This document shows positions 1-9,120 of a DNA stretch of 64,000 nucleotides, piece after piece. Both the position numbers and the translations under genes were made by a program. The DNA lies in the NCBI RefSeq assembly GCF_012641745.1, contig NZ_WEHZ01000010.1, positions 62,001-126,000 of the forward strand, in the 5' to 3' direction. Position 1 is the stretch's first letter. Every line of letters begins with the position of its first letter. This stretch comes from Pseudoalteromonas peptidolytica (lineage in GTDB: Bacteria > Pseudomonadota > Gammaproteobacteria > Enterobacterales > Alteromonadaceae). The notes below the pieces were generated by a model, which had not been told where the DNA came from, did no database searches, and saw only the letters and a list, made by a program, of their open reading frames with translations.

Positions 1-1501
1 TGTCACGAGTTAGCTGATATGACGCATTCACGTCCCACGTCACTTCGTCAAAATCTGCACTTACGTATTTACGCGTACCAAAACTTGGGAACAGTGCATC
101 TGCTTCTTTTTTGTCTTCAGAGTAGCGTAAACCACCACCAATGCTAAGAAGTTCAGTCACATCAAAGCTTGCATTGATATACGCCGCATAAGCGTCAGTC
201 TCTTGATTGATATCGAAATAACCGTAACCACCAAAAGAAGCTGTCTGACCATCATTTAATAAGCCGTTTGGTGTATTCCATGGACTAAATACAAATGGGC
301 CAGAGCTGGTGAAGCCGTCTTCGTTAAAATAATAAAGACCTGATACGAAATCCCAAGAATCATAAGTACCATTTAGCTGTAGCTCAAATGAATACTGATC
401 AGCACCACCTTCTTCAGGAAATTCAGAGAGATTAAGCGCCACGGCATCATCATCAAGACCACCGGTGTATTCAGAGCTACGCTTGCTGGCAATAAACTTG
501 ACAGAATAAACGTCACTTGCTTGCCAATCTGCTGTAATTGACCCACCCCACCCTGAGTAATCAGTGCTTTCGATGCCTGCAACTGTTGTTGCCAAATCAT
601 CAGGATTGTCTGGTAACATTGACGCATCTAATAGTGAGAAGTCACCATTAAATGGATCGTTAGGGTCTAGTGGAGCTGTTAACTCAATGGTATAAGGAGA
701 CTGACCAGACTCATTTTCAACACCATCGAACGCTGCAGAAATCACTAAGTCGTTAGTTGCTTGCCATCTTACGGCTAAACGACCGCTATACTCTTGTTCC
801 TCGCCAATTTCTTTTTCAGGATTAGCTAAATTTACGGCTTTACCAACACCGTCACGCTCTTTATAAGATGCACTAGCAGAAAAGCTTAGTGTGTCCGTTA
901 ACGCTTGGCTTGTGTATAAATCGGTCGCTAAACGGCCTCGAGAACCTATTTTTGCCTCAATACGTGCAACTTCTTCTGCACCAGGTTGTTTTGTGATCAC
1001 GTTGACAGCGCCACCAAGTGTGTTTCTACCGTATAGCGTGCCTTGAGGACCACGCAAAACCTCTACACGTTCAATATTTGGTAGTGAAAGGTTAGAGCCC
1101 ATCTGGCGACCAAGGTAAACACCATCGACGTAAACACCCACCCCTGGATCAGTTGTGATCACGTGATCTTGTAAACCAATACCACGAATAAATACAGAAG
1201 CATGCGCCGCATTACCAACGCCATAGCGAGTGATGTTCAAGTTCGGGACGAATTTACCAATATCGTCTAGGTTACTGATGTTTGCCTTATCAATATCACC
1301 TGCACCGATCGAAGTAATAGCGGTAGGTGTTTCGAACAAGCTTTCTGTACGCTTACGAGCGGTTACTTCAATTTTTTCAAAAACTTGTTTTTCTTTCTCT
1401 ATATTAGCTTGCTCAGCCAAGGCTGTGCTAGGAAGGGCTACCGCTGCTAATACAGCAGCTGAAATCGCAGATAAACCAAGACGAGGTAAAACTGTAATCA
1501 T
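1..1501 (-). CDS. TonB-dependent outer-membrane receptor, 3' end beyond window
   Basis: The reading frame is open from an ATG at 1501 to the window edge, giving about 500 residues without the C-terminus. The N-terminus is a signal peptide with a VAAVALPSTALA-like cleavage region, followed by an IEVTARKR TonB-box-type stretch. A plug domain carries the hallmarks VDGVYLGRQ, IERVEVLRGPQGTLYGRN and GGAVNVITKQPG. Downstream are alternating beta-barrel strands rich in D, N and aromatic residues. Receptors of this class bind a substrate (iron chelate, vitamin or oligosaccharide) at the outer membrane and import it with TonB-ExbBD energy. The plug style is the generic VDGVY/RGPQGTLYG type common in marine bacteria, so the substrate cannot be named. 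GGAG lies a few bases before the ATG. Confidence 0.93.
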   Translation of the reverse strand, partial: MITVLPRLGLSAISAAVLAAVALPSTALAEQANIEKEKQVFEKIEVTARKRTESLFETPTAITSIGAGDIDKANISNLDDIGKFVPNLNITRYGVGNAAHASVFIRGIGLQDHVITTDPGVGVYVDGVYLGRQMGSNLSLPNIERVEVLRGPQGTLYGRNTLGGAVNVITKQPGAEEVARIEAKIGSRGRLATDLYTSQALTDTLSFSASASYKERDGVGKAVNLANPEKEIGEEQEYSGRLAVRWQATNDLVISAAFDGVENESGQSPYTIELTAPLDPNDPFNGDFSLLDASMLPDNPDDLATTVAGIESTDYSGWGGSITADWQASDVYSVKFIASKRSSEYTGGLDDDAVALNLSEFPEEGGADQYSFELQLNGTYDSWDFVSGLYYFNEDGFTSSGPFVFSPWNTPNGLLNDGQTASFGGYGYFDINQETDAYAAYINASFDVTELLSIGGGLRYSEDKKEADALFPSFGTRKYVSADFDEVTWDVNASYQLTRD

Positions 1502-1571
1502 ATAATCTCCAAAGGAATCACCGTGTGTGAACTAGTTACGAGAGGTCGTGAACTAGAGAAGCAAGGGTCTA

Positions 1572-1658
1572 TTACCATTGCTTCTGCCTTATACTTTGTT
1601 CGAGTAAGGATAAGCACGATACAAATTTCAGGCATAAAAAAAGATGCGTTAGGTGCAT
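1572..1658 (-). CDS. Possible 28-aa leader peptide ahead of the TonB receptor
   Basis: A short frame begins with ATG at 1658, placed five bases after AGAGGA (1664-1669), and ends with TAA at 1572. It encodes MHLTHLFLCLKFVSCL followed by 12 more residues. A hairpin with a T-run (1636-1660) covers its start codon and first codons, so its translation could affect termination ahead of the receptor. No homologue is known to me. This may simply be a chance ORF; the good ribosome binding site and position are the only support. Confidence 0.25.
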   Translation of the reverse strand: MHLTHLFLCLKFVSCLSLLEQSIRQKQW

Positions 1659-1660
1659 CT
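1636..1660 (-). terminator. Hairpin plus T-run in receptor leader, attenuator-like
   Basis: On the minus strand AGATGC (1660-1655) pairs with GCATCT (1647-1642) across a 7-base loop and is followed by TTTTTT (1641-1636). The stem is short, so termination may be partial. It sits about 135 bases before the receptor start, with no coding gene upstream of it, so it resembles a leader attenuator rather than a gene-end terminator. Confidence 0.4.
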
Positions 1661-1923
1661 ATTTCCTCTGGAGGGGTATTATAGTCAGAGTTGAGTAAAA
1701 TTGAAATAATTATTTAATAAAAATTACTTTTTAGGTTTTTGTAACCAAAACAATACCAATTTTGGAAATTTAATTTTTAAGAAAAGTCTATATACAACAA
1801 GATATTATACCAAAAACCAGTACTATATATTAAAAAATTGAAATTGCTGCTGCTATCTAGTAGCTCATACTAGCTATTGCACTATCCATCAGATAGTTGA
1901 GGTCAGTCATACCAATTAGGGTA

Positions 1924-2217
1924 ATACCAATTAGACTTGATAGTTGCTCAGTTTGAAGGAGTAAATCTGACGCTCACAGCGTTAAAAGTTTCTTATTTAG
2001 AATAACTAAATAACCTGAGCTGCGGATAATTAATACCTTTCTAGCAGAAGTTTTAGTGCTAGCTGCATTGACTTCACCTCTAATAGCCAACTATTGGTAC
2101 GTAAATTCGCCTTGCCTACAGGATATAGGTACCTTAGCGAGAGCAGGACGCAGTAGCGGAGTTATCGGCAAGATTTTCTCGACTCATAATAGACTACTTA
2201 ATCAAGAAAATTGGCAT
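1924..2217 (-). repeat. Long copy of dispersed ATACCAATT repeat element (R1)
   Basis: This is the longest copy of a family seen several times in the window. Read on the minus strand it starts near 2217 with an ATGCCAATTTTCTT end and runs through GTCGAGAAAATCTTG. A middle module contains CGATAACTCCGCTACTGCG and CCTATATCCTGTAGGCAAG, then come TTATTTAG-ttatt-CTAAATAA and the conserved right arm GCGTCAGATTTACTCCTTC. It ends in CTAATTGGTAT at 1924. A second ATACCAATTAGG lies at 1909-1920. A small ORF on the plus strand inside it is not credible. No transposase is present, so it is MITE-like or a structured intergenic repeat. Confidence 0.75.
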
Positions 2218-2258
2218 AAATTAACTCGAGAGCGGTGTAGCTAAATTAAAGACGAAAA

Positions 2259-2280
2259 AAAACCAGCATAAGCTGGTTTT
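2259..2280 (-). terminator. Rho-independent terminator after tRNA-Leu
   Basis: AAAACCAGC (2259-2267) and GCTGGTTTT (2272-2280) form a 9-bp stem with a 4-base ATAA loop. T-runs exist on both strands, so it can work in both directions. It closes the secG/tRNA-Leu transcript. Confidence 0.85.
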
Positions 2281-2287
2281 TTTATTT

Positions 2288-2372
2288 TGGTGCGAATGGG
2301 GGGACTTGAACCCCCACGGCCGAAGCCACCACCCCCTCAAGATGGCGTGTCTACCAATTCCACCACATTCGC
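2288..2372 (-). tRNA. leuU: tRNA-Leu (GAG)
   Basis: The minus strand gives an 85-nt class II tRNA with acceptor GCGAATG/CATTCGC, encoded CCA, D-arm GGAATTGGTAGACAC, a variable arm and T-loop GGTTCAAGTCC. The anticodon stem CCATC/GGTGG encloses TTGAGGG, so the anticodon is GAG. Its place directly downstream of secG matches leuU in Escherichia coli. Confidence 0.95.
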
Positions 2373-2394
2373 AAATTCGGTGTTTTCCTAACTC

Positions 2395-2739
2395 TTAGTT
2401 AGGAATATCAGAAGCTGGATTTTCTTCTGATGCTGGCACATCGCTGTCAGCAGGTACTACTGTTGCAGCTGGTGCCTCTAGGTTTTCCCATTCACTGGTT
2501 TTCTTTATTTGACCAGTTGTTAAGTTACCTAGAACAATACTTAGTACAAAAAACACTGTAGCTAGTATTGTTGTTGTCTTTGTCATAAAGTTGCCTGCGC
2601 CTGACGAGCCAAATACTGTCGCTGATGCACCAGCACCAAACGAAGAACCCATGTCTGCGCCTTTACCTTGTTGAATCAGCACCATACCAATAAGCGCTAA
2701 AGCAACGATTAAGTAAACAACCATTAAAATTTCGTACAT
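2395..2739 (-). CDS. secG: Preprotein translocase subunit SecG
   Basis: 114 residues, the usual SecG size. It is the small inner-membrane subunit of the SecYEG channel. The N-terminal hydrophobic segment (about residues 3-22) is followed by the conserved IQQGKGADMGSSFGAG loop and an SSGAGNFM-type motif. A second membrane segment spans about 55-72. The C-terminal tail is acidic and rich in A, P and E, which is variable in the family. It starts four bases after tpiA ends and is followed by tRNA-Leu, so tpiA-secG-leuU are probably co-transcribed. Confidence 0.97.
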   Translation of the reverse strand: MYEILMVVYLIVALALIGMVLIQQGKGADMGSSFGAGASATVFGSSGAGNFMTKTTTILATVFFVLSIVLGNLTTGQIKKTSEWENLEAPAATVVPADSDVPASEENPASDIPN

Positions 2740-2743
2740 TTAC

Positions 2744-3484
2744 TTATCCTTTTGCACTTTTACATATAGAAAGGAAGTTTTCAGGTTTTAAGCTTGCGCC
2801 ACCAATTAAACCACCATCTATATCTTCTTGTGCGAATAATAATTCACTATTTTTTTCATTAACACTGCCACCATAAAGTAAACGTAGTGTTTTTGCAATT
2901 TGCTCGTCTTGCTCAGACAGCAAATTACGTATAAATTTGTGCACTGCTTGCGCTTGTTCAGGAGATGCTGTTTTACCAGTACCTATTGCCCAAACCGGTT
3001 CGTATGCTATCACAGAGTTAGCTAGTGCCGCTATACCTAATTTCTCGATAACTGCGTTTATTTGCCTAGCTACAACTTCTTCTGTCTGCTCACTTTCTCT
3101 CTCTTCTTCGGTTTCTCCAACACATAGTATCGGAGTTAAACCTTGTTCTTGAGCGTGGGCAAATTTATTCGCTACAACCTCATCACTTTCGCCATATAAA
3201 GCACGTCGCTCGGAATGTCCGACTAAGGTGTAAGTCGCGCCTAACGAACTGGCAAGTGATGCCTGAATTTCTCCAGTGTATGCGCCTTCTTTATATTCTG
3301 AAACGCTTTGCGTTCCTACAGTGAGTCCCTTTTCAACAGCTTGTTCAATTAACATTGCTGGGGGAAATATAATTACATCCGCTTGGAATGATTCACTGTT
3401 TAATGTTTCTGACATTTGGCTAAGTAGCTCTTTTGAGCCATTCATTTTCCAATTACCAGCAACAATTTGCTTCCTAGTTGCCAT
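2744..3484 (-). CDS. tpiA: Triose-phosphate isomerase
   Basis: 246 residues, full length for the glycolytic enzyme that interconverts dihydroxyacetone phosphate and glyceraldehyde 3-phosphate in the cytosol. Catalytic elements are all visible: GNWKMNG with Lys13, the VGHSERR histidine motif near residue 92, and AYEPVWAIGTG with the general-base Glu followed by loop 6. LLYGGSV and GLIGGASL form the phosphate-binding end. It lies between glmM and secG. In Escherichia coli tpiA is elsewhere and glmM is directly followed by secG, so this insertion into the cluster is a lineage feature. Confidence 0.97.
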   Translation of the reverse strand: MATRKQIVAGNWKMNGSKELLSQMSETLNSESFQADVIIFPPAMLIEQAVEKGLTVGTQSVSEYKEGAYTGEIQASLASSLGATYTLVGHSERRALYGESDEVVANKFAHAQEQGLTPILCVGETEEERESEQTEEVVARQINAVIEKLGIAALANSVIAYEPVWAIGTGKTASPEQAQAVHKFIRNLLSEQDEQIAKTLRLLYGGSVNEKNSELLFAQEDIDGGLIGGASLKPENFLSICKSAKG

Positions 3485-3516
3485 TACGATACTCCGTAGC
3501 AGAAAGCGGGTGAGAT

Positions 3517-3544
3517 ACTAACGCCACTCACCCGAAGTTACAAG
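3517..3544 (-). terminator. Hairpin between glmM and tpiA
   Basis: CGGGTGAG (3517-3524) pairs with CTCACCCG (3537-3544) across a 12-base loop. On the minus strand the stem is followed only by GCTTTCTGC, so termination would be weak. It may reduce read-through or stabilise the glmM 3' end. Confidence 0.45.
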
Positions 3545-3564
3545 AAATAAATTCAATTTTTAAT

Positions 3565-4905
3565 TTAATTGCTCACAGATTCAACAACTTCAGCGATTTT
3601 TTGTGCAAAATCGATGACTTGCTTCTGTTGTTGTGCTTCAACCATGACTCTTACGACTGGTTCGGTACCCGACTTCCGTAGTAACACTCTTCCCTTTCCA
3701 GCAAGTAGTGCTTCGACTTCAGACACCGCTTCTTTTATTGATTGGTGTGCTGTTGGGTCATCTTTGGTACTGTAACGTACGTTAATCATTTTCATCGGGT
3801 ATTTACTGAACCCTTCACCTAAGTCCTTCAAGGTTTTGTTTTGTGCAACCATTGCGGCGAGTACTTGTAAGCTCGATACTATTCCATCACCAGTACTAAT
3901 TAGGTCAAGATTAAGCACATGCCCTGAACTTTCACCACCAATTTTCCAGCCCTTTTCAGCGAGCAACTCCATTACATAGCGATCACCCACTTTACTGCGC
4001 TCAAATGCAATACCTCTAGCTTTAAGCGCATTCTCTAAACCCATATTAGACATAACGGTACCAACAACACCACCACCGAGTGTACCATCACTATGGGCTT
4101 GGCAGGCAATAATGTACACAATATCATCACCATCAAATACATGGCCATCATGGTCCACCATCATCACTCGGTCACCATCACCATCATATGCAATACCAAC
4201 ATCAGCTTGATGCTCCAGTACTGCTTTTTTTAATGTTTCAACATGCGTTGCGCCACATTTTTCATTGATATTCAAACCATTAGGTTCACAAGCTGTGGTG
4301 ATCACCTCAGCACCTAATTCACGCATTACACTCGGTGCAATATGGTAAGTTGCGCCATTCGCACAATCTAACACCACTTTCAACCCTTCAAGAGAAAGCT
4401 CTTTTGGAAATTGGCCTTTACAGAATTCAATATAACGACCATCTGCACTGTCTAAGCGCTTGGCTTTGCCCAGCTTTTCTGATGTTACGCACGTCATTGG
4501 CTCATCGAGCTTCGCTTCTATTGCAAGTTCCACTTCATCTGGCAGTTTTTTACCGTCACCACCAAAGAATTTTATGCCATTGTCATGGTAAGGGTTGTGA
4601 GAAGCACTGATGACGATACCAGCCTCAGCTCTGAAGGTTTGTGTTAAATATGCAACAGCAGGAGTAGGCATAGGCCCTAACAAGATTACATTGATCCCAG
4701 CGGCTATCAACCCCGCCTCTAGTGCTGTTTCTAACAGGTACCCTGATATTCTGGTGTCTTTACCAATGATAACTTTTTTGGTTCCTCTTTCAGACAGAAC
4801 CTTTCCGGCTGCCCAGCCTAGCTTCATTGCAAATTCTGGTGTAATTGGGAACTCGCCCACCATACCTCTTACACCATCTGTACCGAAGTACTTTCTTGTT
4901 GTCAT
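3565..4905 (-). CDS. glmM: Phosphoglucosamine mutase
   Basis: GlmM converts glucosamine-6-phosphate to glucosamine-1-phosphate for UDP-GlcNAc, and so for peptidoglycan and LPS. From the chosen start ([14 protein letters not shown]) it is 446 residues. The phosphoserine loop ISASHNP places the phosphorylated serine at 102, as in Escherichia coli. The metal site DGDGDR and sugar motif GGESSGH are present, as is the C-terminal [13 protein letters not shown] phosphate site. A frame extension to 4935 is rejected. ATG 4905 overlaps the folP stop in ATGA and has GGAG eight bases upstream, so the two genes are translationally coupled. Confidence 0.96.
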   Translation of the reverse strand: MTTRKYFGTDGVRGMVGEFPITPEFAMKLGWAAGKVLSERGTKKVIIGKDTRISGYLLETALEAGLIAAGINVILLGPMPTPAVAYLTQTFRAEAGIVISASHNPYHDNGIKFFGGDGKKLPDEVELAIEAKLDEPMTCVTSEKLGKAKRLDSADGRYIEFCKGQFPKELSLEGLKVVLDCANGATYHIAPSVMRELGAEVITTACEPNGLNINEKCGATHVETLKKAVLEHQADVGIAYDGDGDRVMMVDHDGHVFDGDDIVYIIACQAHSDGTLGGGVVGTVMSNMGLENALKARGIAFERSKVGDRYVMELLAEKGWKIGGESSGHVLNLDLISTGDGIVSSLQVLAAMVAQNKTLKDLGEGFSKYPMKMINVRYSTKDDPTAHQSIKEAVSEVEALLAGKGRVLLRKSGTEPVVRVMVEAQQQKQVIDFAQKIAEVVESVSN

Positions 4906-5747
4906 TGAGTAACTCCATTGACCGACGCTAACCATACGTTAAGTACGTCGCTTGTTTCTTTTACGTCATGAACACGAATGATATGTGCGCCCTGCTGTGC
5001 ACATATTAGCGCACCGGCAAGACTCGCAGCGACGCGCTCATGAGTTTCTCGAGTAAGTAGTTGTCCAAACATGGACTTTCTAGAGAGTCCCGTCAGAATA
5101 GGTAAATTGAACGAATTAAATTGTTTCAGTCCACCTAAAATCTGAAAGTTATGCTCCAGAGATTTACCGAAGCCAAAACCTGGATCTAAGATCAGCCTAC
5201 TGGTATCAATTCCGGCTTGCTTGCACGCACGGATCCTAGCTTCGAAAAACTGATTAATGTCTGAAAATAGATCATTATATTTTGGATTATTTTGCATTGA
5301 GCGAGGTTCACCCTGCATGTGCATCAGGCAAATAGGTACCTCTGCGTACTGAGCTGCTATCTCTAATGCACCTGGCTCCTGTAAAGCTCGAACATCATTG
5401 ATGATATCAGCACCAGCTTCAATAGCTTGCTTCATTACTTCAGCTTTACTGGTATCAACTGAGATAACACAGTCAGATTGTGCCCTAACAGCTTTGATGA
5501 TCGGGATCACGCGCTCAAGCTCTTCCTTCAACTCTACATCTGGCGCCCCTGGACGAGTAGACTCACCGCCAATATCAATAATGGTAGCTCTGTCAGCGAG
5601 CATCATATTTACCTGCTCAACCGCACTATCTAGGTGAATAAATTTTCCGCCATCTGAAAATGAGTCAGGAGTAGCATTCAAAATCCCCATTACTTGAGGC
5701 TTATTTAAGGAAAGGCTGCGGGCTCTTGGCAAGCGTAACTCGTACAT
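4902..5747 (-). CDS. folP: Dihydropteroate synthase
   Basis: 281 residues. It condenses 6-hydroxymethyl-dihydropterin pyrophosphate with p-aminobenzoate in folate synthesis and is the sulfonamide target. Motifs in order: [14 protein letters not shown] (pABA and pyrophosphate loop 1), [11 protein letters not shown] (loop 2), [30 protein letters not shown] with the conserved Lys nearby, GLSRKS, and the C-terminal [10 protein letters not shown]. It sits between ftsH and glmM as in Escherichia coli. It is separated from ftsH by a terminator and repeat R2, so folP-glmM probably has its own promoter. Confidence 0.96.
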   Translation of the reverse strand: MYELRLPRARSLSLNKPQVMGILNATPDSFSDGGKFIHLDSAVEQVNMMLADRATIIDIGGESTRPGAPDVELKEELERVIPIIKAVRAQSDCVISVDTSKAEVMKQAIEAGADIINDVRALQEPGALEIAAQYAEVPICLMHMQGEPRSMQNNPKYNDLFSDINQFFEARIRACKQAGIDTSRLILDPGFGFGKSLEHNFQILGGLKQFNSFNLPILTGLSRKSMFGQLLTRETHERVAASLAGALICAQQGAHIIRVHDVKETSDVLNVWLASVNGVTQ

Positions 5748-5820
5748 TCTATACCTACATTATTACTATGTTTTGGATGATCTCGAAAGGGGCGTAGCTT
5801 TAGAACTCAGGTCTCGTTTC

Positions 5821-5979
5821 ATACCAAGCGCTAAATGACACTTTATTTTAGGGCAAGAAAATCTGATCGATAACTAGGCAAAAGTTTTGTTATTTAGTCG
5901 TACTAAATGAGATACTTTTAACGCCGTTAGCGTCAGATATACTCCTTCAAATTGAGCAAACATTAAGACTAACTGGTAT
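5821..5979 (+). repeat. Internally deleted copy of ATACCAATT repeat (R2)
   Basis: It begins with ATACCAAGCG at 5821 and ends with AACTGGTAT at 5979 (159 bp). Inside are GGCAAGAAAATCTGATCGATA, the hairpin arms TATTTAG-tcgta-CTAAATG, and the shared right arm GCGTCAGATATACTCCTTC. It lacks the middle module of R1. It fills most of the 334-base gap between folP and ftsH. Confidence 0.72.
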
Positions 5980-6037
5980 AAGTGTGTACTTATTCATACA
6001 CGCATAATCCAATAATAACACCCTGAATCTATTGATA

Positions 6038-6063
6038 CAAAAAAGCCCCGATTGCTCGGGGCT
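6038..6063 (-). terminator. Terminator of ftsH
   Basis: AGCCCCGA (6044-6051) and TCGGGGCT (6056-6063) form an 8-bp GC-rich stem with a 4-base loop, followed on the minus strand by a run of six T. It lies 19 bases after the ftsH stop. Confidence 0.92.
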
Positions 6064-6081
6064 GTCATATTCTACCTGACC

Positions 6082-8049
6082 TTACGATTTGTCATCAAGC
6101 TCTGAGTTTGATGTGCTATCACTAGGCTGGTCATCTGCTGGCTTTTCAGCTTTTGACTCCGGTTTTAACTCTGTCACTTTGGCAGATTCAGACTCTACCT
6201 TTTTTTCTGGCTTGACGTCATGCGCATCCCTTGGTGGACGAACATCACGGCGCTCCATTAAGTCATCAATCTGCAATGCATCAATCGTTTCATATTTCAT
6301 TAACGCATCTTTCATTGTGTGAAGAATATCCATATTGTCTTTTAGGATTTGCTCAGCACGTTGATAGTTACGATCGATGAAATCTTTAATTTCCGCATCA
6401 ATAAGCTTAGCAGTTTCATCTGACATACCAGACATACGGTGAGAACCACCACCCATGTACATCTCGCCCTGCTCTTCTAAATACATTTGTGGTCCAAGCT
6501 TAGGACTTAACCCCCACTGCGTAACCATTTTTTTGGCAATATCAGTGGCACGTTCAATGTCGTTACTTGCACCTGTCGTGACTTTGTCGTCACCGTAAAT
6601 CAACGCTTCAGCAATACGACCACCATATAAGCTTGAAAGCATAGACTCTAGATGTTGCTTTGAGTGACTTACGCGATCTTGCTCCGGCAAATACATGGTT
6701 ACACCTAAGGCGCGACCACGAGGAATAATGGATACTTTATAAACCGGATCATGTTCAGGTACTAGGCGACCAACAATAGCATGACCAGCTTCATGATACG
6801 CCGTCATTTCTTTTTCTTGCTCACTCATTACCATGGACTTACGCTCAGCGCCCATCATGATTTTGTCTTTTGCAGCGTCGAACTCAGCCATGCTTACCTT
6901 ACGCTTATTGCCACGAGCTGCAAATAAGGCGGCTTCGTTTACAAGGTTAGCTAAGTCAGCACCAGAGAAGCCTGGTGTACCACGTGCAATTACCGATGCT
7001 TCAACGTTATCATCTAATGGAACTTTGCGCATGTGAACATTTAAGATTTGTTCACGACCACGGATATCAGGAAGACCCACAACAACTTGGCGGTCAAAAC
7101 GACCAGGACGCAATAATGCAGGGTCTAATACATCTGGACGGTTAGTAGCAGCAATAACGATAATACCTTCATTGCCTTCAAAACCATCCATCTCTACTAG
7201 CATCTGGTTTAGTGTTTGCTCACGTTCATCATGACCACCACCCATACCTGCACCACGTTTACGACCTACGGCATCGATTTCGTCAATGAAGATGATACAA
7301 GGTGCTGCTTTTTTCGCTTGTTCGAACATATCACGAACCCGAGAAGCACCAACGCCCACAAACATTTCAACGAAATCAGAACCAGAGATGGTAAAGAAAG
7401 GTACTTTTGCTTCACCTGCTACCGCTTTAGCAAGTAAAGTTTTACCCGTACCAGGAGGACCTACCATCAATACCCCTTTCGGGATGCTGCCACCTAGCTT
7501 TTGGAACTTTGATGGATCTCGTAAAAAGTCCACCAGTTCAGTCACGTCTTCTTTCGCTTCGTCACAGCCTGCAACGTCCGCAAATGTTGTTTTGACTTGA
7601 TCTTCACTCATTAGGCGAGCTTTGCTCTTGCCAAACGACATTGCGCCTTTGCCGCCCCCGCCTTGCATTTGGCGCATGAAAAAGATCCATACACCAATGA
7701 GCAGAAGCATTGGGAACCAGGATATAAAGATATTTGCCAAGAAAGACTGTTCTTCTGGCGCTACTCCTTTAATATTTACATCGTTCTTAAGCAAATCGTT
7801 GACCAAGTCTAAATCAGTCAATGGGATCACTGTTTGGAAACGATCTCCGCTAGAACGAACGCCACTAATTACGCCTGTTTGACGGTCAATACTGACCTCA
7901 CGAACAGAACCACTGCGCACGTCCTTCACGAATTGTGTGTAACTCGTTTGGCGATCATATTGTTCGCCACCGTTAAAGCTCTGGAACACGGTCATTAGTA
8001 CAACCGCAATTACTAACCAGAGTATTAGATTTTTAGCCATATCGCTCAA
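6082..8049 (-). CDS. ftsH: ATP-dependent zinc metalloprotease FtsH
   Basis: 655 residues. This membrane-anchored AAA+ protease degrades SecY, LpxC and other substrates. Domains: an N-terminal membrane segment (about 8-25), a periplasmic domain, and a second segment (about 104-124). The AAA module has Walker A GPPGTGKT, Walker [12 protein letters not shown] and the SRH RPGRFDR. The zinc protease has HEAGH near residue 420. The tail is acidic and repetitive, as usual. The start is TTG at 8049 (giving MSDMAKN), with AAGAGG eight bases upstream. ATG 8040 has poorer spacing. It follows rlmE by 58 bases on the same strand. Confidence 0.96.
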   Translation of the reverse strand: MSDMAKNLILWLVIAVVLMTVFQSFNGGEQYDRQTSYTQFVKDVRSGSVREVSIDRQTGVISGVRSSGDRFQTVIPLTDLDLVNDLLKNDVNIKGVAPEEQSFLANIFISWFPMLLLIGVWIFFMRQMQGGGGKGAMSFGKSKARLMSEDQVKTTFADVAGCDEAKEDVTELVDFLRDPSKFQKLGGSIPKGVLMVGPPGTGKTLLAKAVAGEAKVPFFTISGSDFVEMFVGVGASRVRDMFEQAKKAAPCIIFIDEIDAVGRKRGAGMGGGHDEREQTLNQMLVEMDGFEGNEGIIVIAATNRPDVLDPALLRPGRFDRQVVVGLPDIRGREQILNVHMRKVPLDDNVEASVIARGTPGFSGADLANLVNEAALFAARGNKRKVSMAEFDAAKDKIMMGAERKSMVMSEQEKEMTAYHEAGHAIVGRLVPEHDPVYKVSIIPRGRALGVTMYLPEQDRVSHSKQHLESMLSSLYGGRIAEALIYGDDKVTTGASNDIERATDIAKKMVTQWGLSPKLGPQMYLEEQGEMYMGGGSHRMSGMSDETAKLIDAEIKDFIDRNYQRAEQILKDNMDILHTMKDALMKYETIDALQIDDLMERRDVRPPRDAHDVKPEKKVESESAKVTELKPESKAEKPADDQPSDSTSNSELDDKS

Positions 8050-8107
8050 GGAGTTAACCTCTTGTATCCAAAAAAATTCAAATTCAACTTGATGCTTTCC
8101 AACTGTA

Positions 8108-8737
8108 CTACAGTTTGTAACCTGTCGCCACTACATATACTTCTCGTGATCGAGGACGAGACGCTTTTGGTTTACGGATCTTTACAACCTTAAAACAATT
8201 ACGTACTTCTTGCACAAATTGATCAAAGCCTTCGCCTTGGAAAACTTTAACCGCAAATGCCCCGTTTGGTTTTAGCACTTGATGGCACATATCTAATGCT
8301 AGCTCGACCAAATACATACTGCCAGATTGATCAGTAGACATATTACCGCTCATATTTGGCGCCATATCTGAAAACACCACATCCACATTTTTGCCGTTAA
8401 TTCTATCAAGCAGTGCATTTAATACCGCTTCTTCTCTGAAGTCTCCCTGAAGGAAGTCAACGCCCGCTAACGAGTCCATAGGTAAAATATCACACGCTAT
8501 TACTTGCCCATCAATATCTACTTGTTCAGCTAAATATTGGGACCAGCTACCCGGCGCGGCCCCTAAATCAACTACCGTCATACCTTTACGGATCAATTTA
8601 TCCTTTTGCTGGATTTCTTCCAGCTTAAAAACCGCTCGTGATCGATAGCCACGTTTTTGGGCTTCATGTACATAAGGGTCTTCTACGTGTTCTTTTAACC
8701 AACGTTTAGAACTGGCGGAGTGTTTTTTATTTGCCAT
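8108..8737 (-). CDS. rlmE: 23S rRNA 2'-O-methyltransferase RlmE
   Basis: 209 residues. RlmE (FtsJ/RrmJ) methylates the 2'-hydroxyl of U2552 in 23S rRNA and helps assembly of the 50S subunit. The SAM-binding motif [15 protein letters not shown] is at about residues 55-69. [13 protein letters not shown] carries the catalytic Asp, and [12 protein letters not shown] the catalytic Lys. The basic N-terminus SKRWLKEH...[15 protein letters not shown] contains the first Lys of the KDKE tetrad. The rlmE-ftsH order with divergent yhbY is the same as in Escherichia coli. Confidence 0.97.
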   Translation of the reverse strand: MANKKHSASSKRWLKEHVEDPYVHEAQKRGYRSRAVFKLEEIQQKDKLIRKGMTVVDLGAAPGSWSQYLAEQVDIDGQVIACDILPMDSLAGVDFLQGDFREEAVLNALLDRINGKNVDVVFSDMAPNMSGNMSTDQSGSMYLVELALDMCHQVLKPNGAFAVKVFQGEGFDQFVQEVRNCFKVVKIRKPKASRPRSREVYVVATGYKL

Positions 8738-8823
8738 ATTAACTATAACTCATTAGTAATATTGTCTAGATGGCGTTAGAATATCGATAATTCAAGCCTT
8801 TTAATAAATAAGATTGTATCAAT

Positions 8824-9120
8824 ATGACCTTATCAAATAAACAAAAGCAGTTCCTAAAAGGGCTCGCTCATAACTTAAATCCAGTTGTGCTTCTAGGCGC
8901 TAATGGCCTCACCGAAGGCGTAATGGCCGAAATTGAGCAAAACCTAAACATTCACGAGCTGATCAAAGTGAAAGTACCAACAAACGATCGTGAAACTAAG
9001 CAACTGATCTTTGAAGCAATTGTTCGTGAAACAAACGCGCACAAGGTACAGACGATTGGCCACATCATCGTGTTGTATCGTCAAAGCGAAGACAAGAAAA
9101 TTCAATTGCCACGTAATTAA
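8824..9120 (+). CDS. yhbY: CRM-domain RNA-binding protein YhbY
   Basis: 98 residues, a single CRM domain. The family binds RNA and associates with pre-50S ribosomes. It has the typical start LSNKQKQFLKGLAH, the GxxG-type loop VLLGANGLTEGV, and the basic helix ELIKVKVPTNDRETK. It is divergent from rlmE across an 86-base promoter gap. Its stop overlaps by four bases the stop of the convergent serine hydrolase gene. Confidence 0.95.
   Translation: MTLSNKQKQFLKGLAHNLNPVVLLGANGLTEGVMAEIEQNLNIHELIKVKVPTNDRETKQLIFEAIVRETNAHKVQTIGHIIVLYRQSEDKKIQLPRN

Larger units (their letters stand above)
1502..2287. other. Long non-coding stretch between the receptor and tRNA-Leu
   Basis: No supportable gene apart from the leader-peptide candidate. 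It holds the receptor leader with hairpin (1572-1660), AT-rich DNA (1680-1860), the R1 repeat (1924-2217) and the tRNA-Leu terminator (2259-2280). In Escherichia coli secG-leuU is followed by metY and the nusA-infB operon. Here the conserved order stops at this stretch. Confidence 0.7.

Noticed and set aside
2056..2244. 62-aa plus-strand ORF
   Set aside because: It lies inside repeat R1 and tRNA-proximal non-coding DNA, with no ribosome site.
4906..4935. Longer GlmM start
   Set aside because: It adds residues not seen in GlmM and would extend into folP; ATG 4905 has the ribosome site and ATGA coupling.
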